Source: Gimesia sp. (lineage in GTDB: Bacteria; Planctomycetota; Planctomycetia; Planctomycetales; Planctomycetaceae). From it: a stretch of DNA of 64,000 nt. A model generated the notes under the pieces. That model made no database searches and was not told where the DNA came from. It was given only the letters and a program-made list of their open reading frames with translations. The DNA is taken from positions 62,001-126,000 of the forward strand of contig PAJV01000077.1 of assembly GCA_002706765.1 (NCBI GenBank). The letters run 5' to 3'. The translations under genes and the position numbers were made by a program. Position 1 is the stretch's first letter; each line of letters begins with the position of its first letter. Shown here piece by piece: positions 9,575 through 18,252 of the stretch.

Positions 9575-10054
9575 TTAAGCGCGTTTCCTGCTTCGGTTTT
9601 CCACAAGTTCCGAATCCTGCTGTTTCCGGCTCTGTTTTGAAACCACTGACTGCTCATGTTCGAGCAACTGCTGGAACAGGTCATGGACGCGGGGAGCCGA
9701 GGAGGCCTGCGAGAGTGTCTCGTACAGGTCTATCAAAGCCTGGCGGAAACGACCATTCAAATCGGTCAATTCTTCAATAGTCATACCCTGCTTGATCTCG
9801 ATTGAATCTATCTGGTGACGGACTTCCTCATCAGGAAAATATTGTAACCAGGTATCAAGCACACCTTCTGCGACCTGTTTTTCATACCCTGCCAGAGCAG
9901 CCTGCCAGTGTAATTCATGCTGTCGTAATTCTTTAGATAGCCATTCAACACCGTCAGAATCTGCTTCCTGCGAGACTTGATCCAATGCGTGGCGCATCTG
10001 TTTATGAAATGACTCCACAAGCTCGAGGATGTCTTGCACTTTATGATAAGCCAT
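9575..10054 (-). CDS. Uncharacterised helical protein
   Basis: A 159-residue, highly charged and almost wholly helical protein. Four long amphipathic stretches (about residues 5-30, 36-62, 66-82 and 90-140) suggest a helical bundle, as in the haemerythrin/ferritin-like or DUF2383-type folds, but I see no clear iron-binding motif set and make no assignment. The start at 10054 follows an excellent AAAAGGAGG site; the frame extends to 10111 without support. It has a near-perfect sigma-54 promoter and lies between stress genes, which suggests a stress-induced role. Confidence 0.75.
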   Translation of the reverse strand: MAYHKVQDILELVESFHKQMRHALDQVSQEADSDGVEWLSKELRQHELHWQAALAGYEKQVAEGVLDTWLQYFPDEEVRHQIDSIEIKQGMTIEELTDLNGRFRQALIDLYETLSQASSAPRVHDLFQQLLEHEQSVVSKQSRKQQDSELVENRSRKRA

Positions 10055-10093
10055 AGTTGTTCCTCCTTTTATATTTAGAGATAGATAATATAA

Positions 10094-10111
10094 GAGCAAG
10101 TCATGTGCCAC
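10094..10111 (-). promoter_or_regulatory. Sigma-54 promoter of the helical protein gene
   Basis: Read on the minus strand: CGTGGCACATGACTTGCTCT, with GG (10109-10108) and GC (10097-10096) 10 bases apart. TGGCAC and TTGCT match the consensus at nearly every position. The start codon at 10054 lies about 40 bases downstream of the -12 element. Confidence 0.8.
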
Positions 10112-10344
10112 GGCCCCCTGGCTGGTAAATGCCTGTTCTGAGCCGAATTGAGGGAAAATATCGTCTAAAACTGATCGAATATCGCTCGTACTGCGCGCTG
10201 ACCACTCAGCGGAACCTGGGATTACTGGAAAACCGCCTGCCGCAAGATTTGACTATTTGTAGACGCTTTCCGGAAATCAGGGTAAACTGGAAGTCTAAGA
10301 CGTGGTTTCCTTATTGTTACTTATAAATTCCTGCAGGAGTCCCG

Positions 10345-10764
10345 ATGTCACATTTACCGTGGAAGCCGATCCGCCTGCGAAATCTTGAGCAGCAGATTGA
10401 TCAGGCATTTGATGAACTCATTCATGGACAATGGGGAATCTGTCCCCCCAGTGGTAAATGGCAGCCGGAAATTGATATTTTCGAGACGCCTGATTTTTAC
10501 CTGGTGGAAGCCGACGTTCCCGGCGTCGATCCGGATGAAATCCACGTCACCGTGGATGAACATACTCTGACGATTTCCGGCTGGAGACGATCCGGCTGCG
10601 TAGAGCAGTCTGCCCAGGGAATCTGTATCGAACGACGACAGGGGAGTTTTGTCCGCCGCATCCCTCTCGAGCAGCCTGTCGACCCTTTGCATGTCAAACG
10701 GGAAAACCAGGCCGGCATCCTGCGTCTGCAAATCCCCAAACAGAAACTCAGTCCCCCTGCTTAA
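10345..10764 (+). CDS. Hsp20/alpha-crystallin small heat-shock protein
   Basis: A 139-residue chaperone that holds unfolded proteins. The alpha-crystallin domain spans about residues 38-130: DIFETPDFYLVEADVPGVDPDEI, then LTISGWR, SFVRRIPLEQPVD and the near-terminal AGILRLQIPK (the family's A-x-L-x-G-V-L region in altered form). The ATG follows GCAGGAGT. The Lon-like protease gene starts 26 bases downstream, so the two are probably one stress operon. Two poor -24/-12 resemblances upstream (near 10227 and 10304) are not convincing. Confidence 0.92.
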   Translation: MSHLPWKPIRLRNLEQQIDQAFDELIHGQWGICPPSGKWQPEIDIFETPDFYLVEADVPGVDPDEIHVTVDEHTLTISGWRRSGCVEQSAQGICIERRQGSFVRRIPLEQPVDPLHVKRENQAGILRLQIPKQKLSPPA

Positions 10765-10790
10765 CTGCCGAACTGACTGGTGAGAATTTT

Positions 10791-13268
10791 ATGACCGAAC
10801 AGACGGAATTCCGTGAACTGACCGCTGAAGAAGTGACATTAAAACTGGATCCGAAATCGTTCGGTTTTAAATCGACACAGGAACTGGAGCCCCTGACGGA
10901 AATCGTCGGGCAGCCACGCGTCGTCAGGGCGCTGGAACTGGGTACTGGCATCAGGCACCCGAATTATCACATCTATCTTTCCGGACTTGTAGGCACCGGG
11001 CGGAACGAACTCATCACGCACGCGCTGCGGGAACGGATTCTGGATGATTCCATCCCGGATGACTGGATCTATGTTAACAACTTCGATGAGCCCGACTCCC
11101 CACTGGCGATCAGTCTGCCCGCCGGTCAGGGAATTCAGTTCCGCACAGAAATGGAATCACTGATCGAGCAACTGCAGGAGTCTCTGCCGAAAGCGTTCAA
11201 AGAAGAAGATTTCGGAAATGAAAAAGAAAAACTGCGCCAGATCTACCGCAAGCGGGGCGAAGAAGTCTTTGACAAACTTCAGAAACAGGCAGGCCAGCAT
11301 GAGTTGACTGTGCAGCAGATGCCCAATGGCGAAATCCTGTTTATTCCGCTCAAAGATAATCGGCCCATGACTCAGGAGGAAATCGAGAAACTCACGCCGG
11401 AAGAAATGCAGGAACTGGAAAGTCATCAGGACGAACTGGTCGGTATGGCAGGACGCGTCCTGCAGGAACAGCGGGAAATTCAACGACAGCTCTCCGTTGA
11501 TGTCAGGGAAGTCGCCCGCCGCTTTGCGATCCAGATTGTCGACCCGCTTGTCAATGAACTTCAACAGAAGTTCAAGAGCCCCAAACTTAAAGACTGGCTG
11601 TCCCATTTCAAAAACCATGTCATCAACCATTTGAACCTCTTTCGTGATACGGCCGATATGCCACCACAGGCCGCGGCGTTGCTGGCAGCGGAAGGAGGCG
11701 CTGATCCGGAACTGCGTTTCATGGACTATCGTGTCAATGTGGTAGTGGATAACAGTCATTTAAAAGAACCCCCGATCATCGTGGAAGATGCTCCCAACTA
11801 CCGCAATCTGTTCGGGACGATTGAACGCGTTGTTGATCGCGCCGGTCGGGTGATTACTAATTTCACACGCATTAAAGCGGGCAGCCTGCTGAAAGCGAAT
11901 GGAGGATACCTGATCCTCAATCTGATGGATGCGCTCATTGAGCCCTTCGTCTGGAAAGAACTGAAACGGACTCTCAAGAATCAGTCGCTGGAAATTCAGA
12001 TCCAGGATCAGTTCGCCATGTTTACCGTATCAGCACTGCAACCGGAATCCATTCCCCTCAAGGTCCGCCTGGTGGCGTTCGGGGAACCTTTAATTTACCA
12101 CCTGCTGTATCTGCATGATGAAGATTTTCGGGAAATCTTCCGCGTGAAAGCAGAGTTCAATGACGAACAGAACCGTGACCAGGAGACCGGCGTGATTTAT
12201 GGACGCCTGATACGCCAGCTCTCTGAGAAAGAGGGACTGCTGCCCTTCAATGCCCCCGCGGTGGCAGAACTGGTGCGCGTTGGCTCCCGACTGGCCGATC
12301 ATCAGAATAAAGTCACATCCATTTTCAGTCATGTCGGGGATGTCGCCCGCGAAGCCAGTTTCTGGGCCAGCAGAGACAAAAAGAAAGTCGTTCAGCCGGA
12401 ATATGTTCGTCAGGCGATGCAGGAACGCATCTTTCGCTCTGACATGGTTGCCGAAAAAATCCGGGGCCTGATTGCAGAAGGAACACTGCTGATCCAGCTG
12501 GAAGGCACCCGCGTCAGTCAGATCAACGGCCTGGCGGTTGCTGATCTGGGTGATTATGCCTTCGGTCGCCCTTCCCGGCTCACAGCCAGTGTTGGTGTGG
12601 GCACGGCGGGAATCATCAACATTGAACGGGAAAGCCGCATGAGCGGCAACACCTATGATAAAGCCATGCTGATCCTGGAGGGACTGTTACGCAACCTGTA
12701 TGCCAGCGAACAGCCTTTGACTCTCACTGCCAGCATCGCCATGGAACAGAGCTATGGCGGAATTGATGGAGACAGCGCCTCTGTTGCAGAACTTCTCTGC
12801 CTGCTCAGCGCCCTTTCTGAAGTTCCGCTGAGACAGGACATTGCTGTCACGGGATCCATCAATCAGTTTGGTGAAGTCCAGGCCATCGGTGGTGTGAACG
12901 AAAAAATTGAAGGTTTCTTTGATGTCTGTCTCGCCTATGGATTAACGGGCACACAAGGCGTGTGTATTCCCGCGTCCAATGTTCAGAATCTCGTATTGCG
13001 CGATGATGTCGTGCAGAAGATCCAGGAGGGCCGGTTTCATGTCTGGGCTGTGTCCAATCTGAACCAGGCCATCGAACTGTTTACCGGCATTTCCGCAGGC
13101 GACGCCTCTGAGAAAAACAGCTTCCATGGTCTCGTCCTGGATCGACTCACAGAAATCTCCGATCTTCTGGTGCAACAGCGACTGACCGATACCAGCCGCA
13201 TGCTCTGGATGCCAGGCACTCCCCTGGATCTCCCCTCTGATCCGCGGCCCCCCTTACCGGGACAATAA
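10791..13268 (+). CDS. Lon-like ATP-dependent protease (AAA_32/LonB type)
   Basis: An 825-residue protease of the group with an N-terminal AAA_32 region, a helical insertion (about residues 120-260) and a C-terminal Lon (S16) protease domain. The nucleotide loop reads GLVGTGRNE, with Arg in place of the usual Walker Lys, as I recall from others in this family. The serine-lysine dyad is visible as S662 in IDGDSASVAE and K705 in GGVNEKIEGF. The segment VGTAGIINIERES marks the Lon domain entry. It lies directly after hsp20 and probably clears damaged proteins under stress. No transmembrane segment is apparent, unlike archaeal LonB. Confidence 0.9.
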   Translation: MTEQTEFRELTAEEVTLKLDPKSFGFKSTQELEPLTEIVGQPRVVRALELGTGIRHPNYHIYLSGLVGTGRNELITHALRERILDDSIPDDWIYVNNFDEPDSPLAISLPAGQGIQFRTEMESLIEQLQESLPKAFKEEDFGNEKEKLRQIYRKRGEEVFDKLQKQAGQHELTVQQMPNGEILFIPLKDNRPMTQEEIEKLTPEEMQELESHQDELVGMAGRVLQEQREIQRQLSVDVREVARRFAIQIVDPLVNELQQKFKSPKLKDWLSHFKNHVINHLNLFRDTADMPPQAAALLAAEGGADPELRFMDYRVNVVVDNSHLKEPPIIVEDAPNYRNLFGTIERVVDRAGRVITNFTRIKAGSLLKANGGYLILNLMDALIEPFVWKELKRTLKNQSLEIQIQDQFAMFTVSALQPESIPLKVRLVAFGEPLIYHLLYLHDEDFREIFRVKAEFNDEQNRDQETGVIYGRLIRQLSEKEGLLPFNAPAVAELVRVGSRLADHQNKVTSIFSHVGDVAREASFWASRDKKKVVQPEYVRQAMQERIFRSDMVAEKIRGLIAEGTLLIQLEGTRVSQINGLAVADLGDYAFGRPSRLTASVGVGTAGIINIERESRMSGNTYDKAMLILEGLLRNLYASEQPLTLTASIAMEQSYGGIDGDSASVAELLCLLSALSEVPLRQDIAVTGSINQFGEVQAIGGVNEKIEGFFDVCLAYGLTGTQGVCIPASNVQNLVLRDDVVQKIQEGRFHVWAVSNLNQAIELFTGISAGDASEKNSFHGLVLDRLTEISDLLVQQRLTDTSRMLWMPGTPLDLPSDPRPPLPGQ

Positions 13269-13661
13269 TCGCTCCCTCGTCAAACTCTCTCTGACCATCA
13301 CTCAGCCATCCCACGTCAGGGCGTTCCCTTCCATCAAATCATGCAGAGATTGATTATTTCCTGAGCAGTCTCATTCCCAGTCCAAGACGCGCCCTCTCAC
13401 CGGTTCATTTGCATCGTCCTTTAAACCATGGGGCGGAAGAAGAACACTTATGTCTTTACAATCATGTACTTTACAATATGAACAATCGCCGCCGGAGAGA
13501 GGAGTTTCGTAAGAGTTCTGCCTGTAATTCTGCCAGGATTACCCCACAACCTCTTTTTTTAACCTTATTTTATAATAATCATTAACAATGGCACCCGAAT
13601 TGCATAAACTATGCAACATGTATGTAAATCCCTCCTTCATTATCCTCACAGGAATCCTACC
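13269..13661. other. Intergenic region before DUF1559 gene
   Basis: This 393-base gap follows the protease gene. Its last 80 bases are AT-rich and contain a strong sigma-54 promoter at 13588-13605. No gene was recognised in the rest. Confidence 0.6.
13588..13605 (+). promoter_or_regulatory. Sigma-54 promoter of DUF1559 gene
   Basis: AATGGCACCCGAATTGCATA has GG at 13590-13591 and GC at 13602-13603, 10 bases apart, with perfect TGGCAC and TTGCA halves. It is preceded by an AT-rich tract. The ATG at 13662 is about 58 bases downstream of the -12 element. Pilin genes in other phyla are classic sigma-54 targets. Confidence 0.8.
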
Positions 13662-14663
13662 ATGTTGAATAACAAACCACGAAAGCGCGGCTTTACGCTG
13701 ATTGAATTGCTGGTGGTAATTGCCATCATTGCCATTCTGATCGCGCTGTTACTGCCCGCCGTACAACAGGCACGCGAAGCTGCCAGACGCTCCACCTGCA
13801 AGAACAACATGAAGCAGCTGGGACTGGCGATGCATAACTACAATGAAATCTATACTTCCTTACCCATTGGAACACAGACGGGGTCCTATCCCAACTGGCG
13901 TGTTGCCATTCTGCCTTATATTGATCAGGCGAATGTGTACTCTCAATTAACGAGAGCCAATGGCTATTGGGCACACTCGGGATTTCCCGGAAATACAATC
14001 CTGTACTCTGTGAGGCTGCCCGTTTATAAATGCCCTTCAAATCCGAATGGCATGACGAATACTACAGATTTCAGTCTGTCTGACAGTAACTCCGATTCCA
14101 GCCTGCAGAGCATGATCATTGACTACGTCGGGATATCAGGCGCCACTCCCGACCCGGCTGGTCGTTTGAATGTCTGCACCGGCGATGTGCTGGCCAGCAG
14201 CTCCAGCAATTGTAATACCGGCATGTTAATCCCTTATGTCAGCAGACGCTTTCGTGACTGCACTGACGGCACATCCAACACCATCATTCTGGCGGAACAG
14301 TCCGGACTCGTGAATGGAACTCAAAGAAGTGCAAACGCACTGGGTGCCTGGCATGGCTGGGCGAATGCCACCCTGTCCACCTGGAATGCCGGCACCACGT
14401 TGCCCATGGCTTCCGGAGGCTACTATTATGCAGCGGGAACAACCACAGTCCGTTACCCCCCCAATGCGTACTGGAAATCCGGCTCGCCAACACCGGGCTC
14501 AAGTGCCTATTCGGCGAACACAATCCTCAACTCTCATCATGTAGGCGGAATCCATGCCGTTCTGACTGACGGTTCCGTTCGATTTATTTCCGAGAATGTC
14601 GATATGGAAACCCTCAAACAGCTCTGCGTCCGAGACGACGGAAAAGTGGTAGGCGAGTATTAA
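13662..14663 (+). CDS. DUF1559 pseudopilin-like protein
   Basis: A 333-residue secreted or surface protein. It starts with a type IV prepilin leader: a short basic segment, then [18 protein letters not shown], with cleavage expected between G and F and N-methylation of F. The pilin helix is followed by the planctomycete-specific [13 protein letters not shown] segment and a DUF1559 beta-rich domain. The C-terminus has the H-x9-DG motif ([17 protein letters not shown]). I chose the ATG at 13662, right before the leader. It has a sigma-54 promoter and a terminator after it. Function unknown; planctomycetes encode many paralogues. Confidence 0.92.
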   Translation: MLNNKPRKRGFTLIELLVVIAIIAILIALLLPAVQQAREAARRSTCKNNMKQLGLAMHNYNEIYTSLPIGTQTGSYPNWRVAILPYIDQANVYSQLTRANGYWAHSGFPGNTILYSVRLPVYKCPSNPNGMTNTTDFSLSDSNSDSSLQSMIIDYVGISGATPDPAGRLNVCTGDVLASSSSNCNTGMLIPYVSRRFRDCTDGTSNTIILAEQSGLVNGTQRSANALGAWHGWANATLSTWNAGTTLPMASGGYYYAAGTTTVRYPPNAYWKSGSPTPGSSAYSANTILNSHHVGGIHAVLTDGSVRFISENVDMETLKQLCVRDDGKVVGEY

Positions 14664-14680
14664 TCCATCCTTCCTGTTCT

Positions 14681-14723
14681 CCTCGACAGATTTTGCCGCT
14701 GTGCAATCTGTCGGGGAATTTTT
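14681..14723 (+). terminator. Rho-independent terminator after DUF1559
   Basis: CCTCGACAGATT (14681-14692) pairs with AATCTGTCGGGG (14705-14716) with one T-G pair, followed by AATTTTTT. It lies between the DUF1559 gene and the lipoprotein gene at 14762, so most transcripts probably end here and some read through. Confidence 0.8.
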
Positions 14724-14761
14724 TCCAGTACACTTCTTTATTTGAATCTTCAGACACAAAA

Positions 14762-15217
14762 ATGAACAATACCATCCCTAAAGCTGCCTGCAGCACCCTG
14801 CAACACTCACTGGTCATCAGCGGTTGCGCCCTGCTTTTCCTGCTCGAGTTATCCGGCTGCAGTCGCACTCCAGGTTCTGATAAACCCAGTGGCTCTGTCA
14901 CTATTCAGATTACAAATGGAACAGAACCTGTCACGGAAGGTCAGATCGATCTGGTCAATGAGCAGACCGGAGAAGGGGGCGGTGCCGCGTTAAACAGTGA
15001 AGGAACCGCCAGCCTGGAGAGTGTTGCCCTGGGAGCATATGTAGTTACCGTAAATCCTCCTCCCCAGGAACCGCTCATCCCCGGAGAGGCGCCACCTGAA
15101 GTAAAAGAATACGCAAACATCCCTGCAACGGTACGCCAGATAAAGTCCAGTCCCTTGAAACTGGAAGTCAAATCCGGAGCCAATGAGTTCGCCTTCGATC
15201 TCAAGTCGGCAAACTAA
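14762..15217 (+). CDS. Lipoprotein, carboxypeptidase-regulatory-like
   Basis: A 151-residue protein with an N-terminal hydrophobic segment ending in the lipobox LSGC (Cys about 34). The mature part begins with a short Pro/Ser linker, then a small beta-sandwich with GSVTIQITNGTEPVTEGQIDLVN and ALGAYVVTVNPPP, as in the transthyretin-like regulatory domains common in planctomycete lipoproteins. Start at 14762 chosen because the signal peptide begins there. Such genes often follow DUF1559 genes, as here and again at 29300-30746. Confidence 0.8.
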   Translation: MNNTIPKAACSTLQHSLVISGCALLFLLELSGCSRTPGSDKPSGSVTIQITNGTEPVTEGQIDLVNEQTGEGGGAALNSEGTASLESVALGAYVVTVNPPPQEPLIPGEAPPEVKEYANIPATVRQIKSSPLKLEVKSGANEFAFDLKSAN

Positions 15218-15697
15218 TTCGAATCACATTGAACCATAGCGTTTCTTAATCAATGATTCTCACTCCCAGTGGAACTGGACACAGTTTAATCTGCTCGATC
15301 CCTCAAATCGGAGAAAGCCTATATCTTTATCTGAGTTGATCCTGAATCCCGAGACTTGATCTATACGAATTGCGCGCCGCTGTGTTATGCTGAAGTAAAG
15401 CGATTTTTGCCAGATCTCAAGCTCCGGCTACTGCACAGTACCAGATAATGCTGAACGTAAATAAGCTTTCCGGCTTAATAATGGGCCGTGCTTAATTATA
15501 AGGCAAACGCCTGAAGTATCTGCTGTCTTAGTGCGCGTACCTGTGGCGTGAGATTCGCGAAGTAAGGCGATTTTAATCATAGATTCAAGTTATCAACGAT
15601 TACTTGCTTAATACGGCACGCAATCTGCTTAATTTGCATTTCAAACATCAGATTTACAGCAATTCCGTCTTAAAAGGCTCGTTGAGGAATCGTTTAG
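15218..15697. other. Promoter region of ATP-grasp operon
   Basis: A 480-base AT-rich region before the ATP-grasp operon. It holds a sigma-54 promoter (15613-15630), an imperfect direct repeat GAAGTAARGCGATTTT (15392-15407 and 15559-15574, one difference), and four copies of GCTTAAT (15473, 15490, 15606, 15627; three of them TGCTTAAT). The last heptamer includes the -12 element. No gene was recognised. Confidence 0.6.
15613..15630 (+). promoter_or_regulatory. Sigma-54 promoter of ATP-grasp operon
   Basis: ACGGCACGCAATCTGCTT: GG at 15615-15616 and GC at 15627-15628 with 10 bases between. GGCACG and TGCT match the consensus; T-26 is C and the first T of TTGC is C. The ATG at 15698 is about 70 bases downstream. 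Confidence 0.65.
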
Positions 15698-17182
15698 ATG
15701 AGGTTAGCTCCCTATCAGTACAGTGATACTTTTGACGAAATGTTTGCGCCGGATGGTCAACCACGACCCAGCGGGCAGCGTTTTGTAGAGCGACTGCAGG
15801 CCCTGACGGAAGGCAGCCTGCAGCAGCGTCAGAAAGCAGCGGAAATCTCACTGCAGAATATGGGAATTACTTTCAATGTTTACGGCCACGAAGCCGGTAC
15901 CGAAAAAGTCTGGCCCTTCGACCTGCTCCCCCGCATCATTGACGCCCACGAATGGAAGATCATCGAAAGCGGATTGAAACAGCGGATTCACGCCTTGAAT
16001 CTGTTTATCGATGATATCTACAACGACTGCAAAATCATCAAGGACGGAGCCGTTCCTGAAGCACTGATCTACAGCTCAAAGACACTGCGGTCACAATGCA
16101 AAGGGTTTCATCCCCCCCAGGGTGTCTGGTGTCATATCACGGGCGTCGATCTGATTCGTGACAGTGACGGACAGATCTACGTTCTGGAAGATAATCTGCG
16201 CTGCCCCTCCGGCGTTTCCTATGTTCTGGAAAACCGGGAACTGATGAAACGCACCTTTGCCCCCGTTTTCCAGGGCATGTCGGTTGCGCCCATTGAAGAC
16301 TACAACGAGCAGTTACTCAAAACACTGCTGGACTGCGCCCCGGAAGGTGTGAATGATCCCACCGCGGTCGTTTTGACGCCAGGCATCTATAATTCAGCCT
16401 ACTTTGAACACACCTTCCTCGCCCAGCAGATGGGCGTTGAACTGGTTCAAGGTCCGGATCTGGTTGTGGAAAACGGATACGTTTTCATGAAAACCACCAG
16501 AGGACTGCGTCGGGTCGATGTCATCTATCGTCGTATCGATGATGACTTTCTGGACCCTGTCAATTTCCGTCCCGATTCCGCGTTAGGCGTCGATCACCTG
16601 ATGGATGTCTGTCGGGCCGGTCGCGTCACACTGGCCAATGCGCCTGGCACCGGAGTCGCAGACGATAAAGCCGTCTATGCTTATGTGCCGGATATCATCA
16701 AATATTACCTGGGCGAGGAACAGATTCTCCCTAATGTGCCTACTTTTTTATGTTCCGACGCCAAACAGCGTGAGCATGTACTGGCTAATCTCGACAAACT
16801 CGTGGTGAAGCCCACTAACGAGTCAGGGGGGTATGGAATTCTGATGGGACCACATTCGTCTCAGGCAGAACGTGACAAAACAGCCGCCGCTATTAAATCC
16901 AATCCACGCGAGTGGATTGCACAACCCATGTTAAAACTGTCAACGGTGCCCACTCTGATCGGCGATGAGCTTGAACCGCGGCACGTGGACCTCAGGCCTT
17001 TTGTTCTCTGTGGTAAAGAAATCTATGTGATGCCCGGCGGTTTGACGCGTGTTGCACTCCGAAAAGGATCAATGGTTGTCAACTCGTCACAAGGGGGAGG
17101 AAGTAAAGACACCTGGATTCTGCGTAATGGACACTCTTATCCTGAGGCAACCCAGGGGTCGACAGCTTTGGAGAGTTTCTGA
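15698..17182 (+). CDS. Circularly permuted type 2 ATP-grasp protein (module 1)
   Basis: A 494-residue predicted amide-bond ligase (amidoligase). Key site features are intact: [11 protein letters not shown] (E164, D165, N166, likely metal ligands), LVVKPTN with K371, and the glycine-rich loop SGGYG (377-380). A conserved VDLRPFVL and [10 protein letters not shown] close the domain. ATP-grasp proteins of this kind are predicted to join an amino acid or peptide to a carboxylate, in gene sets with alpha-E and transglutaminase proteins. Its stop codon overlaps the start of the alpha-E gene. The substrate is unknown. Confidence 0.9.
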   Translation: MRLAPYQYSDTFDEMFAPDGQPRPSGQRFVERLQALTEGSLQQRQKAAEISLQNMGITFNVYGHEAGTEKVWPFDLLPRIIDAHEWKIIESGLKQRIHALNLFIDDIYNDCKIIKDGAVPEALIYSSKTLRSQCKGFHPPQGVWCHITGVDLIRDSDGQIYVLEDNLRCPSGVSYVLENRELMKRTFAPVFQGMSVAPIEDYNEQLLKTLLDCAPEGVNDPTAVVLTPGIYNSAYFEHTFLAQQMGVELVQGPDLVVENGYVFMKTTRGLRRVDVIYRRIDDDFLDPVNFRPDSALGVDHLMDVCRAGRVTLANAPGTGVADDKAVYAYVPDIIKYYLGEEQILPNVPTFLCSDAKQREHVLANLDKLVVKPTNESGGYGILMGPHSSQAERDKTAAAIKSNPREWIAQPMLKLSTVPTLIGDELEPRHVDLRPFVLCGKEIYVMPGGLTRVALRKGSMVVNSSQGGGSKDTWILRNGHSYPEATQGSTALESF

Positions 17183-18195
17183 TGCTCAGTCGTGTTGCGA
17201 GTTCCGTCTACTGGTTAAGTCGTTATGTTGAACGTGCTGAAAATGTAGCGCGGTTTATTGACGTGAATTACAATTTGACTCTGGGTGAATCCGATTCCTT
17301 CGGCGACCAGTGGGCGCCCCTGGTTTATACGACCGGCGACCAGATCCCTTACGAGGAACGCTACGGGGCACCGAATCGGGATAATGTCCTCAAGTTTCTG
17401 TTATTCGATGAAGAAAATCCGAATTCGATTCTCTCGTGTGTCTCGTATGCACGGGAAAATGCCAGAACCATTCGTGAAATCATTCCCACGGTCGTCTGGG
17501 AACAACTGAATCAGTTTTATTTTATGGTACGTTCGGCTGCGAGAACTCCCGCGACCCTCGATCAGCCGCAGGAGTTCTGCGAACGCGTGAGACTGGCCAG
17601 CCATATGCTGGTCGGCGCAACAGAAGCCACCATGTCGCATGGGGAAGCCTGGCATTTTTCTCGAGTCGGCAGGCTGATTGAACGTGGCGACAAAACTTCG
17701 CGGATTGTGGACGTACAATATTACATATTACTGCCGGATGCCCGGGATGTCGGTACGGCACTCGATGTGGTCCGCTGGTCAGCCCTGTTAAGATCCGCCA
17801 GCGCACTGGCCATGTACCGCAGGCAATACGGAAAAATCACCCCGGACCGGGTAGCGGACTTTTTAATTTTAGACACCTATTTTCCCCGTGCCATGCACTT
17901 CTGCCTCAGAAAAGCTCAGGAGTCGCTGCGTTGCATCACGGGAAGTACAGCCGGAACGTTTTTGAATCTGGCAGAACAGCGTATGGGCCTGTTGTGCTCC
18001 ACCATGGACTACACCAGTGTCGAGGATATTATTCAGCAGGGATTGCACCAGTATATTGACGGCTTTCAGAATCAGTTGAACTCGGTCGGCGAAGCGATTC
18101 ATGAAGACTTCTTCACCACATCGCAGCAGGCAGGGAACCAGGGACAGATTCAAACTCAATCTGCCAGTCAAAACAGCCAGTCACAAATCAGCTAA
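17182..18195 (+). CDS. Alpha-E domain protein (DUF403)
   Basis: A 337-residue all-helical protein. The start [20 protein letters not shown] is the hallmark of the alpha-E family, and the middle has SHGEAWHFSRVGRLIERGDKTSRI, a second family block. The last 30 residues are low-complexity Gln/Ser. It shares one base with the preceding ATP-grasp gene (TGATG). Alpha-E proteins have no known chemistry and are found almost only with these ATP-grasp ligases, so a partner or scaffold role is likely. Confidence 0.9.
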   Translation: MLSRVASSVYWLSRYVERAENVARFIDVNYNLTLGESDSFGDQWAPLVYTTGDQIPYEERYGAPNRDNVLKFLLFDEENPNSILSCVSYARENARTIREIIPTVVWEQLNQFYFMVRSAARTPATLDQPQEFCERVRLASHMLVGATEATMSHGEAWHFSRVGRLIERGDKTSRIVDVQYYILLPDARDVGTALDVVRWSALLRSASALAMYRRQYGKITPDRVADFLILDTYFPRAMHFCLRKAQESLRCITGSTAGTFLNLAEQRMGLLCSTMDYTSVEDIIQQGLHQYIDGFQNQLNSVGEAIHEDFFTTSQQAGNQGQIQTQSASQNSQSQIS

Positions 18196-18252
18196 GCGCT
18201 CAAGTATTATATTCCTGCGAATTTATCCTTCTTCTACGATTGATTGAACATC

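Noticed and set aside
10227-10316. Two GG-N10-G[CT] matches before the hsp20 gene
   Set aside because: Neither has a good TGGCAC or TTGCA half; with GG and GC common, such matches are expected by chance.
10791-13268. Walker A lysine replaced by arginine (GTGRN) in the Lon-like protease
   Set aside because: This replacement is, as I recall, usual in the AAA_32/LonB-like group, and the Ser-Lys dyad is intact, so it is not a sign of inactivation.
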